From Carnobacterium_B sp040274945 (GTDB lineage: Bacteria; Bacillota; Bacilli; Lactobacillales; Carnobacteriaceae): a DNA stretch of 64,000 bases. Of the stretch, positions 56,041-63,732 are shown in pieces; the first letter of the stretch is position 1, and each line of letters starts with the position of its first letter. The notes below the pieces were generated by a model. It saw only the letters and a list, made by a program, of their open reading frames with translations, searched no databases and was not told the origin of the DNA. The position numbers and the translations under genes were made by a program. The DNA lies in contig NZ_JBEMAR010000011.1 of NCBI RefSeq assembly GCF_040274945.1, forward strand, positions 51,300 through 115,299. Direction: 5' to 3'.

Positions 56041-56102
56041 ATTATAACATTAGATTCACTTCAAAATGAATCTTTATATAAAATTCATCTAAGACTGAAT
56101 CT
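56041..56102 (-). promoter_or_regulatory. satD promoter with repeated TGAATCT motif
   Basis: TGTTATAAT (-10, 56041-56046 on the complement) is preceded by a dyad AGATTCA (56052-56058) / TGAATCT (56067-56073), another TGAATCT at 56096-56102 and a degenerate ATTCATCT at 56083. This looks like an operator with several half-sites. Confidence 0.5.
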
Positions 56103-56135
56103 TTAGAGGGAGCTTTATTAATTAGCGCTAAATCA

Positions 56136-56179
56136 TTCTATGTAGTTAACCATAATTAAATTATGTTAACTACATAGAA
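56136..56179. repeat. 44-bp near-perfect palindrome
   Basis: Arms TTCTATGTAGTTAAC and CATAAT pair with ATTATG and TTAACTACATAGAA; one extra base is bulged. The three-base loop is TAA. No T-run follows on either strand, so it is not a classical terminator. It lies in the 519-base gap between satD and the GTPase gene, where I see no gene. Confidence 0.7.
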
Positions 56180-56471
56180 CTGTAAAAAATTCAGATACTT
56201 TACCTCTTCCTATTAGCACCTGAGAAAAGTGGCTACTTTCTTAAAAAGGCTCTAATACATTACATTTTTCGTAAATACTGTAAAGTTTATATCGTTGTTG
56301 AACTGAATATTTTTCAATATGATGTAGAGGTTGCGGTGATTAAGAGTAAGATTTTCTGAAAGGAATTACTGCCGAAGTACTATTGTATTGAGGTTACGTT
56401 AAATAAGCGTAATAATACTTTGGCAAATTTTAATTACAGTTCAAAGTACTGCTGAATTAGTATAATTAATG

Positions 56472-56500
56472 AAAAAACCAAAATAATTATTTTGGTTTTA
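56472..56500 (-). terminator. Terminator of the GTPase gene
   Basis: AAAACCAAAATAATTATTTT-type symmetrical stem followed on the minus strand by six T. Confidence 0.75.
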
Positions 56501-56540
56501 AAGTATTTTTGCTATTTTTTTAATTTAGGACAAAATCTAT

Positions 56541-57791
56541 TTATAAATCATTTTTAGATTTTTTTCGCTTGGTTAACCTTTTAAACTTACTTAAAAAATG
56601 CTCTTTTTTTGAATCGTCTAATTCTAAGTTTTCTTTTGATAAGTCAGTTGTTAAATCAAGGTTTTTATTGATTTTAGAACCTTTTTTAAGACGTGCTTGG
56701 AATTTTTCTTTCATTAAAACTTCAATATTTTTAAGATCTGGGTATTTTCCATCTTTTTCTCCTGCAGCTATGATAGCCAATACCTCAATATAGCTCATAG
56801 AAAGCGCTGTTGTGATGATTGCTGCTGTTGAACCGCTAATGACTCCTCCAACAACTGTACCGGCTCCAGGTATCATTTTTATCACATTTGAAACGATGTA
56901 CCTTCCTGCTAAAGTTGCTCCCCCTGTCCCTCCTATTGCTGCGACAAGACTTGCAATGGTAGATTTGTCCATTGAAATACCAAAAATAGCTGTGATATGA
57001 GCCAATAAGGTTACTTGCATCGGAACAAGAACAGATGCGTCAGAAAATGGTATTGGCAAAAATCCAACACCGAAAGATGTCGCAATGTACCTCAACGCCC
57101 AAGTACGAGCAGCAGTAGCTTTTCTTGCTATATCTACTTGTTGGGCGTTATTAAAAGCTTTTTTTGCCTCTTCAGGTATAATTTCGAGACTCATTTCAAT
57201 CAATTCTTTTAATCCAAATGCTGGAACAGAAAAATCTTCAGTTACTTTAAAATCTTCAGCCATGATAGATATTACGCCATAGATTGGCAGATTAAGTGCT
57301 TCAATATACTCTTTAAATAGTTTTGCTGGTTCTCCGATTGATTGAGTTAAAATAATCACTACTGGAATTTTTTCACTCAATTCGCTAATCAATTCAAGCT
57401 CTGTGGGTTCTATACGCGATGAATTTGCATTAATACAGTAGTAAGCCAAATGTATTTCTTCTTTTATACCCAATTTTTTATTTTCATTAATCGTCTCAAA
57501 AATTTCATTTTTAATGTCGTTTTGAACTTCAAGACTTAATTCCAATCCCCTAGTATCATATAAAACTAAAGGTACTCCCTCTTTAGAAATACGTCTTAAA
57601 TGTTTTGTAATCGGTCTTCCAATTCCGGTCAAAGCAAGATTTTCTCTAAAAACGTTATTAATTAAAGTACTCTTCCCTACCCCAGTCTTCCCAACGACCA
57701 TCACATTAACGGGGGTCATTTTTTTTATTTCTTCTTCAGTTTTATTTAAAATATCTTGCACCATGTTAAAATTTTTATCTAAATTTTTCAT
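56541..57791 (-). CDS. GTPase with C-terminal DUF697-like membrane domain
   Basis: A 416-residue protein: a TRAFAC-type GTPase domain with G1 GKTGVGKST at residues 34-42 and G3 DTRG at 79-82, then a hydrophobic DUF697-like region (about 225-345) with glycine-zipper stretches, and a Lys/Ser-rich tail. The canonical NKxD (G4) is not evident; the matching strand reads VVIILTQS (Thr149-Gln150-Ser151). Partner and substrate are unknown. GGAGGGG precedes the ATG. Gaps on both sides and its own terminator make it a single-gene unit. Confidence 0.8.
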   Translation of the reverse strand: MKNLDKNFNMVQDILNKTEEEIKKMTPVNVMVVGKTGVGKSTLINNVFRENLALTGIGRPITKHLRRISKEGVPLVLYDTRGLELSLEVQNDIKNEIFETINENKKLGIKEEIHLAYYCINANSSRIEPTELELISELSEKIPVVIILTQSIGEPAKLFKEYIEALNLPIYGVISIMAEDFKVTEDFSVPAFGLKELIEMSLEIIPEEAKKAFNNAQQVDIARKATAARTWALRYIATSFGVGFLPIPFSDASVLVPMQVTLLAHITAIFGISMDKSTIASLVAAIGGTGGATLAGRYIVSNVIKMIPGAGTVVGGVISGSTAAIITTALSMSYIEVLAIIAAGEKDGKYPDLKNIEVLMKEKFQARLKKGSKINKNLDLTTDLSKENLELDDSKKEHFLSKFKRLTKRKKSKNDL

Positions 57792-57898
57792 ATTACCCCT
57801 CCATCTATAAAAAAACTATCTTATAACTCTGTATGGTTTATCTTACCATTATCTCCATTCTGAAGAAATAAATACGTGTTTAACCCTTTATTCTCTAC

Positions 57899-57934
57899 TA
57901 AAAAACCTAACTACAAAGCTAATTGCAGTTAGGT
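57899..57934 (-). terminator. Terminator of the YrrS-like gene
   Basis: On the minus strand ACCTAACT / AGTTAGGT stem with a 14-base loop, then six T. Confidence 0.75.
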
Positions 57935-57947
57935 CCGTTTAAATTTC

Positions 57948-58613
57948 TTATTGTTTATCATTTTCTTTTAGTTGTTCTACTTTCGTTGGTTGCCATCCTT
58001 GATCATCTACCCAGTTCAAGTAAACACGATACGTTTTTGTTTGGCTACTATCTGAAACAGTTGCGACTACCTGCTCTGCCCCACCATTTTCAACCCACCA
58101 TTCAATCATATCTGATTCATTTAAACCTGTTGCAACTGCAGCGGCTTTTTTGATTTCAGCACGATCTTGAGAACCATTGTTAAAGTCTGTTGTATGTTCT
58201 CCTTGTTGTTCTGTTGCTACCGGTTCCCAGTCACCTGTGTAAGCTTCTGATACATTATCGTCTGAAGGTTCGGTTTCATTTGTTTCAACCGACTCTGACT
58301 CAGATTCTTCACTTTCTTCTGACTCGCTCGATTCACTTTCAGATGATTCTGATTCAGAACTGCTTTCAGAACTGCTTTCAGAACTTTGAGAATCACTTTG
58401 AGTTGATTCGGAGCTGTCTTTTATAATCAGGCTAGAACTTTCAGTTGTACTTTCTTGTGGCTCATCTCCCCCACTAAAAAGTGACATGATGATTAATACG
58501 ATAACAACCAATGCAGCGATCACAACTGCAAAAGTTAATATTTTTACCGTTTTTCTTTCTTTATCATATTTATTTGAACGTGTATTTTTTTTATTACCTT
58601 TAGAATCCTTCAT
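57948..58613 (-). CDS. YrrS-like (DUF1510) membrane-anchored protein with Ser/Glu-rich linker
   Basis: A 221-residue single-pass protein: a basic cytoplasmic N-terminus, one membrane segment (about residues 24-46), a Ser/Glu low-complexity linker (about 52-117) and a globular extracellular DUF1510 domain (about 125-221) with YTGDWEPVATEQQG and the W-rich C-terminus. In B. subtilis yrrS sits beside the penicillin-binding protein gene pbpI; no such neighbour is seen here. A cell-wall role is plausible. A 14-bp palindrome overlaps its promoter. Confidence 0.8.
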   Translation of the reverse strand: MKDSKGNKKNTRSNKYDKERKTVKILTFAVVIAALVVIVLIIMSLFSGGDEPQESTTESSSLIIKDSSESTQSDSQSSESSSESSSESESSESESSESEESEESESESVETNETEPSDDNVSEAYTGDWEPVATEQQGEHTTDFNNGSQDRAEIKKAAAVATGLNESDMIEWWVENGGAEQVVATVSDSSQTKTYRVYLNWVDDQGWQPTKVEQLKENDKQ

Positions 58614-58664
58614 ACTTAATTCTCCAATCTTTAAAATGATTTACTTGGTTTTCATTTTTTGAAA

Positions 58665-58684
58665 ACTACTTAAGTAGTATACCA
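58665..58684 (-). promoter_or_regulatory. yrrS-like gene promoter overlapping a palindrome
   Basis: On the minus strand TGGTATACT (extended -10) runs straight into the perfect 14-bp palindrome ACTACTTAAGTAGT (58665-58678). A repressor bound there would block initiation. Confidence 0.5.
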
Positions 58685-58780
58685 TTGAAATGGATTAAAT
58701 ACGTTAAGCTAGCATTACCATTCTGTTTCGTTTTTAATTTTTTTTATTTATTTGTAATAAGGTTAAAATAGTGATTTTAT

Positions 58781-58809
58781 TTGAAAAAGCCAACAAACCA
58801 TGCTAAACT
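58781..58809 (+). promoter_or_regulatory. Promoter of the antitoxin RNA
   Basis: TTGAAA, exactly 17 bases, TAAACT, with no reading frame downstream; it points to a short RNA starting near 58816. Confidence 0.65.
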
Positions 58810-58815
58810 ATACAT

Positions 58816-58940
58816 GAAAAGAGAGATATGCGTCAACATACCCCTCTTTAGAATAGAACCGTTAAAGACGGCAGCTACTATAGAACATAATACAAAAGTA
58901 ATCGTCCTACTCGCTAAAGCTTAGACGGTTACTTTTTTTT
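58816..58940 (+). ncRNA. Predicted type I antitoxin RNA
   Basis: A short RNA of about 125 nt from the promoter at 58781 to a terminator at 58896-58940 (AGTAATCGTC / GACGGTTACT, then eight T). Its 3' end overlaps the toxin's last codons in antisense. A segment at 58837-58850 repeats (CAT-ACCCCTCTTTA versus CATCACCCCATTTTA) at 59051-59065, in the toxin's 5' untranslated region. The antitoxin can thus pair at both ends of the toxin mRNA, the design known for Fst-type modules. Confidence 0.65.
58896..58940. terminator. Terminator shared by antitoxin and toxin
   Basis: Ten-pair stem with eight T on the + strand; on the - strand the T-run is shorter (ACTTTTG), so it may act in both directions. The toxin stop codon lies inside it. 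Confidence 0.75.
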
Positions 58941-59009
58941 GTTTGACGAGATTTTCAAAACAAGAGTTGCAAAAGCTAATGCAAACATCAGTGCTTCATA
59001 AATGCTCAT
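58929..59009 (-). CDS. Holin-like type I toxin, 26 aa
   Basis: A 26-residue peptide beginning MSIYEALMFALAFATLVLK and ending in three lysines. One hydrophobic helix flanked by a short N-terminus with Tyr-Glu and a basic tail is the hallmark of putative holin-like/Fst-type toxins. AAAGGA lies seven bases before the ATG. The transcript probably starts near 59098 from an extended -10 (TGGTATAAT) and has a leader of about 90 nt. It faces the antitoxin RNA. Membrane depolarisation is the known action of such peptides. Confidence 0.72.
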   Translation of the reverse strand: MSIYEALMFALAFATLVLKISSNKKK

Positions 59010-59104
59010 GAGTTTTCCTTTCTAGGGAAAGCCCAAACAAAAAACATTGGCATCACCCCATTTTACAAGAGTTAGCCACCGCCTTAAACTTTTCTACGCT
59101 TTAA

Positions 59105-59113
59105 ATTATACCA
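59105..59113 (-). promoter_or_regulatory. Extended -10 of the toxin mRNA
   Basis: TGGTATAAT on the minus strand; no strong -35 is needed with an extended -10. It would start the toxin message about 90 bases before the toxin ATG. Confidence 0.55.
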
Positions 59114-59170
59114 CAGGCGAAAACAAAAAAGAAATGAAGATGAAACGTTTGTTCTTTTTTGATCCCTTTG

Positions 59171-59199
59171 TTGGAATATGTCTTAATATCTATTATACT
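59171..59199 (+). promoter_or_regulatory. Predicted ddh promoter
   Basis: TTGGAA, 17-base spacer, TATACT, about 45 bases before the ddh start. Confidence 0.6.
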
Positions 59200-59244
59200 G
59201 AGAGGGAACGATGACATTTCAACTATAGATTGGAGATAAATAAA

Positions 59245-60222
59245 ATGACTCAAAAAATTCGAATTGGATTGGTTGGCTACGGTAATATTGGCAGAGGTGT
59301 CGAACTAGCAATCAATCAATTTAACGATATGGAAGGTGTTGCGGTCTTTACTAGACGTAATCCTGCAGATGTAGACTCAAATTTGCCTACAGTAAGTATA
59401 GACGATATTTTAAATTACAAAGATGCTATTGACGTTTTACTATTATGTGGCGGATCAGCCACTGACTTGCCAGTGCAAGGGCCAGAACTAGCAAAACATT
59501 TTTCGACCATTGATAGTTACGATAACCATGGTAAAATTCCAGCTTATTTCGAAGCAATGGATCTAGCTGCTAAAAGTGGTCAAAATGTTAGCATTATCTC
59601 AGTAGGTTGGGATCCAGGTTTGTTTTCGCTTAACCGTGCTTTATTTGAAGCTGTCCTACCCGTTGGACAAACGTATACTTTCTGGGGAAAAGGCCTTAGT
59701 CAAGGACATTCAGATGCTATTCGTCGTGTTGCGGGAGTAAATAAAGGAGTTCAATACACTGTCCCTCTTGATGAAGCTTTAGATGAAGTCCGTAAAGGTC
59801 AAAATCCTGAACTTACAACCCGAGAAAAACATATGCGGATTTGTTACATCGTTTCTGATGAAGGAGCAAATCAAGCAGAAATCGAAAACACGATCAAAAC
59901 TATGCCAAATTATTTTGAACCTTATGAAACAGTTGTTCACTTTATTGATGAAGAACAATTTGAAAAAGATCATCAGAAAATGCCTCATGGTGGATTTGTT
60001 ATTCGAACTGGAGAATCTGAGACCGGAAGTAAGCAAAAAGCTGAATTCCAACTTGAATTAGAAAGTAATCCTGAATTTACTTCTTCTATCTTGGTAGCTT
60101 ACGCAAGAGCTGCAGTTAAGTTTAAACAAGAAGGAAAAACTGGCGCTTTTAGTGTATTGGATGTTCCAATGACTTACTTGTCAGATAAATCACCTGCACA
60201 ATTAAGAAAAGAATTGCTATAA
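59245..60222 (+). CDS. ddh: meso-Diaminopimelate D-dehydrogenase
   Basis: NADP-dependent enzyme that makes meso-DAP directly from tetrahydrodipicolinate, ammonia and NADPH, bypassing the succinylase or acetylase branch. The 325-residue protein starts with the Rossmann segment IRIGLVGYGNIGRGVE and has the family's SVGWDPGLFSLNRALFEA and KGLSQGHSDAIRRV segments. The ATG at 59245 is placed after TTGGAGATAA; an ATG five codons earlier lies in that site. meso-DAP is needed for lysine and for mDAP-type peptidoglycan. Confidence 0.94.
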   Translation: MTQKIRIGLVGYGNIGRGVELAINQFNDMEGVAVFTRRNPADVDSNLPTVSIDDILNYKDAIDVLLLCGGSATDLPVQGPELAKHFSTIDSYDNHGKIPAYFEAMDLAAKSGQNVSIISVGWDPGLFSLNRALFEAVLPVGQTYTFWGKGLSQGHSDAIRRVAGVNKGVQYTVPLDEALDEVRKGQNPELTTREKHMRICYIVSDEGANQAEIENTIKTMPNYFEPYETVVHFIDEEQFEKDHQKMPHGGFVIRTGESETGSKQKAEFQLELESNPEFTSSILVAYARAAVKFKQEGKTGAFSVLDVPMTYLSDKSPAQLRKELL

Positions 60223-60265
60223 AAAAAGCCGTAGAAGATTGTACCTCTTCTACGGCTTTTTTTAA
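60222..60265. terminator. Bidirectional terminator between ddh and the ECF gene
   Basis: AAAAAGCCGTAGAAG / CTTCTACGGCTTTTT stem flanked by A- and T-runs. Confidence 0.92.
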
Positions 60266-60855
60266 TTTTGCGTACTAAATTTCTTTAAAGGACGTGCGAT
60301 AATAGGTGCAATAATAGCAGCAGCTATCGCCTCACCTACTCCATTTGTTAAGACAACTGTCGCTAAGACCCCTAGTAGGTTTGAATAGTCTACTTCTAAC
60401 AATGAAGCATAAGTTTCTCCGTAAATAATATAGATTAATCCTAATACCATTACTGTATTTGTTAATGAAGCTAAGATAGAAGAAATAATCATTGCTGTTG
60501 AATCTTTAGCTACTCTTTTTTTCAAGACATTATACGTATAACCAGCTACAAAACCAACAAGGATACGCGGAAGGATCGCAATAATGGGATTCCTCCATAA
60601 AAAATAATCAAACGGTGAAGCCGGCATTGTAAAGGCTTTGACCATACGAGTAATTCCCCAAACAGACCCAATGATCATCCCATCTTTTGTTCCAAGTGTA
60701 ATGGATACTACAATAACCGTAATATGAATGATTGTAGGATTTAAGGGAGGAATAGGAATGTATCCTAATAATGGTACAAAATTTTGAATAATAATAATAG
60801 CTGTAAGAATACCTAAGATAGCTGTTCTATAAGCATTCCTATTTTTTTGGTACAT
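60262..60855 (-). CDS. ECF transporter S component
   Basis: Substrate-binding membrane subunit of an energy-coupling-factor vitamin transporter, 197 residues with about six membrane helices. The segment PLLGYIPIPPLNPTIIHI is typical of the pantothenate/pyridoxine-like S components, so a B-vitamin precursor is likely; the exact substrate is not decidable. The EcfA/EcfT energising module is not nearby, as is usual for group II ECF systems. The stop lies at the shared terminator. Confidence 0.8.
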   Translation of the reverse strand: MYQKNRNAYRTAILGILTAIIIIQNFVPLLGYIPIPPLNPTIIHITVIVVSITLGTKDGMIIGSVWGITRMVKAFTMPASPFDYFLWRNPIIAILPRILVGFVAGYTYNVLKKRVAKDSTAMIISSILASLTNTVMVLGLIYIIYGETYASLLEVDYSNLLGVLATVVLTNGVGEAIAAAIIAPIIARPLKKFSTQN

Positions 60856-61065
60856 CTTAACCCTTCTTTCTTTGGAAAACTCTATATTCTGTGTATGTAC
60901 TGTTATTTTACATTATTTTGCATGTAATATCATTATAAATCTCTCTAGTCCTCAACTCATTTAAAGAATGAGTTATTCCCTATCTGAGTATGATTTAACT
61001 ATTCATTTCTGCCGTTAATATTACTCTTTTATTAAGCAAACAATGTCTTTGCGCATACAAAAAGA

Positions 61066-61140
61066 GAAAAGTCCTAATGTATTGAGCTTCAAAATTAAGC
61101 ATTTGCTTATATTTTTGAAGCATAAATCTAGGAACTTTTC
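61066..61140 (-). terminator. Terminator of the metNIQ-type operon
   Basis: On the minus strand AAAAGTTCCTA and GCTTCAAAA pair with TTTTGAAGC and TAGGACTTTT, followed by CTCTTTTTG. The remainder of the 60856-61174 gap is AT-rich without a gene. Confidence 0.65.
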
Positions 61141-61174
61141 CCATTTTATTAAAAAACTATTTTTTTATTTTTAT

Positions 61175-62035
61175 TTACTTAGCTGGCTCAAATGCTGGCT
61201 CTAAATGTCCGATTTTTGATAATTCATCCAAGTAATCGTAAACTTCTTGAGATGTAAAAGCTTCGAGCAACGCTTGAATTTCAGCAGAATCTTGATTGTC
61301 TTCACGTGCAATCAATTGTAGCGCAAAGGTATAGTCATCATCATCTTCTAATAAAACAGCATCTTCTGTTTTCAATCCAATACTGTCAATGTAAGTTGGG
61401 TAGTTAAAGACCAATTCTACTCCATCTTCATATGCACCTGTTAAGTTTAATAAATCAATGTGTGTAAATGTTAAATTCTTAGGATTTTCTGTAATATCTT
61501 CTACAGTCGCTTCATGGTTGTCTATTTCAGGATCCAGTGTAATCACTTCGTAGTGATCTAATATAGACAAAGCTCTAGCTTCATTAGAAACATCGCTAGG
61601 AATCGCTACCTCAGCTCCATCTTCAAGTTCTTCGATTGTATCGTAAACAGGTGAATAAAAACCTACAACTGGATTATAAATCGTTTGAAGAGCCACCAAA
61701 TTTCCTTCACGCTCAGTATTGAATTTTTCCATAAATGGTTTATGCTGTGCAAAGTTGGCATCTACCTCATCATTAAGTAAAGCTTCATTGTATTGGATAT
61801 TATCGGATACTTCGACTAAATCCACTTTATAGGGTTCAGCAATAACCTCTCCAGCTATTTCAACAATGTCTGTCATCGGTGGCAAATGTGATGCTACTTT
61901 AATGACGATTTCTTCTTGTTCAGCTGATCCATCAGTAGTAATAACCTCTGATGAACTATTTGAATCTGAATTCCCTGTACCGCATGCTGCTAGAACTAAT
62001 GCCAAACTACTTAAAAATAAACCTTTTTTTATCAT
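61175..62035 (-). CDS. metQ: MetQ/NlpA-family substrate-binding lipoprotein
   Basis: A 286-residue lipoprotein: signal peptide with lipobox LAAC (Cys18), an acidic Ser-rich linker, then the NlpA-type binding domain (DANFAQHKPFMEKFN, AIPSDVSNEARAL). It delivers methionine or a related amino acid to the MetI/MetN transporter. It is the third gene of metN-metI-metQ. The substrate is inferred from the family. Confidence 0.9.
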   Translation of the reverse strand: MIKKGLFLSSLALVLAACGTGNSDSNSSSEVITTDGSAEQEEIVIKVASHLPPMTDIVEIAGEVIAEPYKVDLVEVSDNIQYNEALLNDEVDANFAQHKPFMEKFNTEREGNLVALQTIYNPVVGFYSPVYDTIEELEDGAEVAIPSDVSNEARALSILDHYEVITLDPEIDNHEATVEDITENPKNLTFTHIDLLNLTGAYEDGVELVFNYPTYIDSIGLKTEDAVLLEDDDDYTFALQLIAREDNQDSAEIQALLEAFTSQEVYDYLDELSKIGHLEPAFEPAK

Positions 62036-62065
62036 TAAACTCTCTCCTTTTGAAAATAAATTTTG

Positions 62066-62752
62066 TTACCTCTTATCGATCTTGTGCGCAATTTTTAGTC
62101 CTAACCATTGCACTAAGACGACAAAAATAATAATAATGATGATTGCTGTATACATAATATCGGTTTCATATCGTTGATAGCCATAGCGAATCGCAAAATC
62201 TCCAATTCCCCCTCCGCCAACAACTCCCATAATAGTAGAATAGGAAATAAAACTAACAAAAGCTGTAGTGAACCCAATCAATAATGAACTTCGTGCTTCT
62301 ACATATAAAAATTTCCAAACCAGTTGAGGGATAGTTGCACCCATAGACTGAGCCGTTTCTATTACGCCTTTAGGCACATCAAGCAGGGACTGCTCAACAA
62401 AACGTGCATAAAGTACGATTGCAATAAGCATCATTGGAAATGATGCAGCAATTGGATCTCCGGTTGCACGTCCATAGAAGTGACGAATAGCTGGCTGCAA
62501 GGCAATCACTAATAATAAAAAGGGAAATGAACGGATAATATTGACAAAAATATTGGCTAATTGATAGAGCCAATTATTTTCCATTGGTTTTCCTTTTGCC
62601 GTTAAAAAGAGCAAGGTTCCCAAAGGCAGTCCTAAAAGAATAGCAGCAACCATAGAAAATCCCATCATAATGGCGGTTTCATAGAGGCTTTCTATCAAAT
62701 TTGGAGCGTGATCAATCACGCGCTCCAAATAAATTTCCAACGAATCAGACAT
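62066..62752 (-). CDS. metI: MetI-type ABC transporter permease
   Basis: A 228-residue permease with about five membrane helices and the coupling-helix motif of the family (IETAQSMGATIPQLVWKF). It pairs with the upstream ATPase, overlapping its end by eight bases, and precedes the lipoprotein gene. The C-terminal VGGGGIGDFAIRYGYQRY segment is typical of MetI. Confidence 0.93.
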   Translation of the reverse strand: MSDSLEIYLERVIDHAPNLIESLYETAIMMGFSMVAAILLGLPLGTLLFLTAKGKPMENNWLYQLANIFVNIIRSFPFLLLVIALQPAIRHFYGRATGDPIAASFPMMLIAIVLYARFVEQSLLDVPKGVIETAQSMGATIPQLVWKFLYVEARSSLLIGFTTAFVSFISYSTIMGVVGGGGIGDFAIRYGYQRYETDIMYTAIIIIIIFVVLVQWLGLKIAHKIDKR

Positions 62753-63482
62753 TACCTAACACCTCCAACGCCCGTTGGTGATATGACTTAAAGATTTTCT
62801 GCTCATTTTTACAGGTTACTTGAATAGTATCAATCAATCGTCCCTTTTCGATCACTGCAGCACGTGTGCATAATTCTTTAATCACTTCTAACTCATGCGT
62901 CACAATTACTACAGTCATTCCGAATTCTTGATGAGCTCTTTTTAGCACATCGACGATTTCCTTCGTTGTTCCCTGGTCTAAAGCAGAAGTTGGTTCATCA
63001 CAAAGCAGGATTGTCGGTCGTGTAATCAATGCACGCGCGATACCGACACGCTGCTTTTGTCCACCAGAAAGCTCAGCAGGGTAACTGGTGCGTTTATCTT
63101 TCAATCCGACAAAATCCAATACGGTTTCAATCGGTAAAGCCTGTTTGTAATCATATAGTTCTAAAGGCAACAGAATGTTTTCTTCAACAGTTTTATTGCT
63201 GAGTAAATTAAATTGTTGAAAAATCATACTAATTTTTTTTTGATAGAGTCGCAATTCTTTTTTAGATAGTTGCTGAACATCTACATTGTCAACAATTATC
63301 CGTCCCTCATCCGGCTGTTCTAGAGCATTAATAAAGCGCAATAGGGTTGACTTTCCTGCTCCGCTTTCTCCAATAACACCAAAAAGTTCATTTTTTTCAA
63401 TAGACAAACTCACCTGATCAACGGCTTTGAATGCACCATTTTGTCCAATGAATCCTTTTGAGACCCCTTTTAATTCAATCAA
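62745..63482 (-). CDS. metN: MetN-type ABC transporter ATP-binding protein lacking the NIL domain
   Basis: A 245-residue ATPase with Walker A GESGAGKST, Q-loop MIFQQFNLL, signature ELSGGQKQR, Walker B ILLCDEPTSALDQ and switch His in VTHELEV. MetN proteins are usually about 340 residues with a C-terminal methionine-sensing NIL domain; this one stops before it. The start is taken as TTG at 63482, ten bases after AGGAGG, giving MIELKGVSKGF; an ATG at 63524 precedes that binding site. Confidence 0.88.
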   Translation of the reverse strand: MIELKGVSKGFIGQNGAFKAVDQVSLSIEKNELFGVIGESGAGKSTLLRFINALEQPDEGRIIVDNVDVQQLSKKELRLYQKKISMIFQQFNLLSNKTVEENILLPLELYDYKQALPIETVLDFVGLKDKRTSYPAELSGGQKQRVGIARALITRPTILLCDEPTSALDQGTTKEIVDVLKRAHQEFGMTVVIVTHELEVIKELCTRAAVIEKGRLIDTIQVTCKNEQKIFKSYHQRALEVLGNV

Positions 63483-63608
63483 TTCAGAAACGCCTCCTAT
63501 TGTTATGAAATTATTCCTGTTCATTAAGATAGATAACTAGCGCAAGAGTCATTTCATCTCGTTAAACTAGAGAACTTAAGTAGCATTCTGTTCTTTCACA
63601 CAAAAATT

Positions 63609-63637
63609 AGTATAGTTTTTTTCAAAACTAGAAGCAA
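63609..63637 (-). promoter_or_regulatory. Predicted promoter of metNIQ
   Basis: On the minus strand TTGCTT, exactly 17 bases, TATACT. The leader is about 120 bases and no S-box or T-box signature is recognised in it. Confidence 0.65.
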
Positions 63638-63732
63638 TAAAAGGTCTAATCTTTTAAATGGATAAAAAAAGAACATTTAGTAAAACTTGAAGTAGAGCGT
63701 TTTGCAGGCCTCCCTTTTCTTAAAGAGAGTGA

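Noticed and set aside
58190..58426. Plus-strand frame across the YrrS-like gene
   Set aside because: It is the antisense of the Ser/Glu repeat region, so its Leu/Phe-rich content is an artefact of low complexity.
63483..63700. S-box or T-box leader for the metNIQ operon
   Set aside because: None of the conserved segments of either riboswitch is visible and the leader is only about 120 bases.
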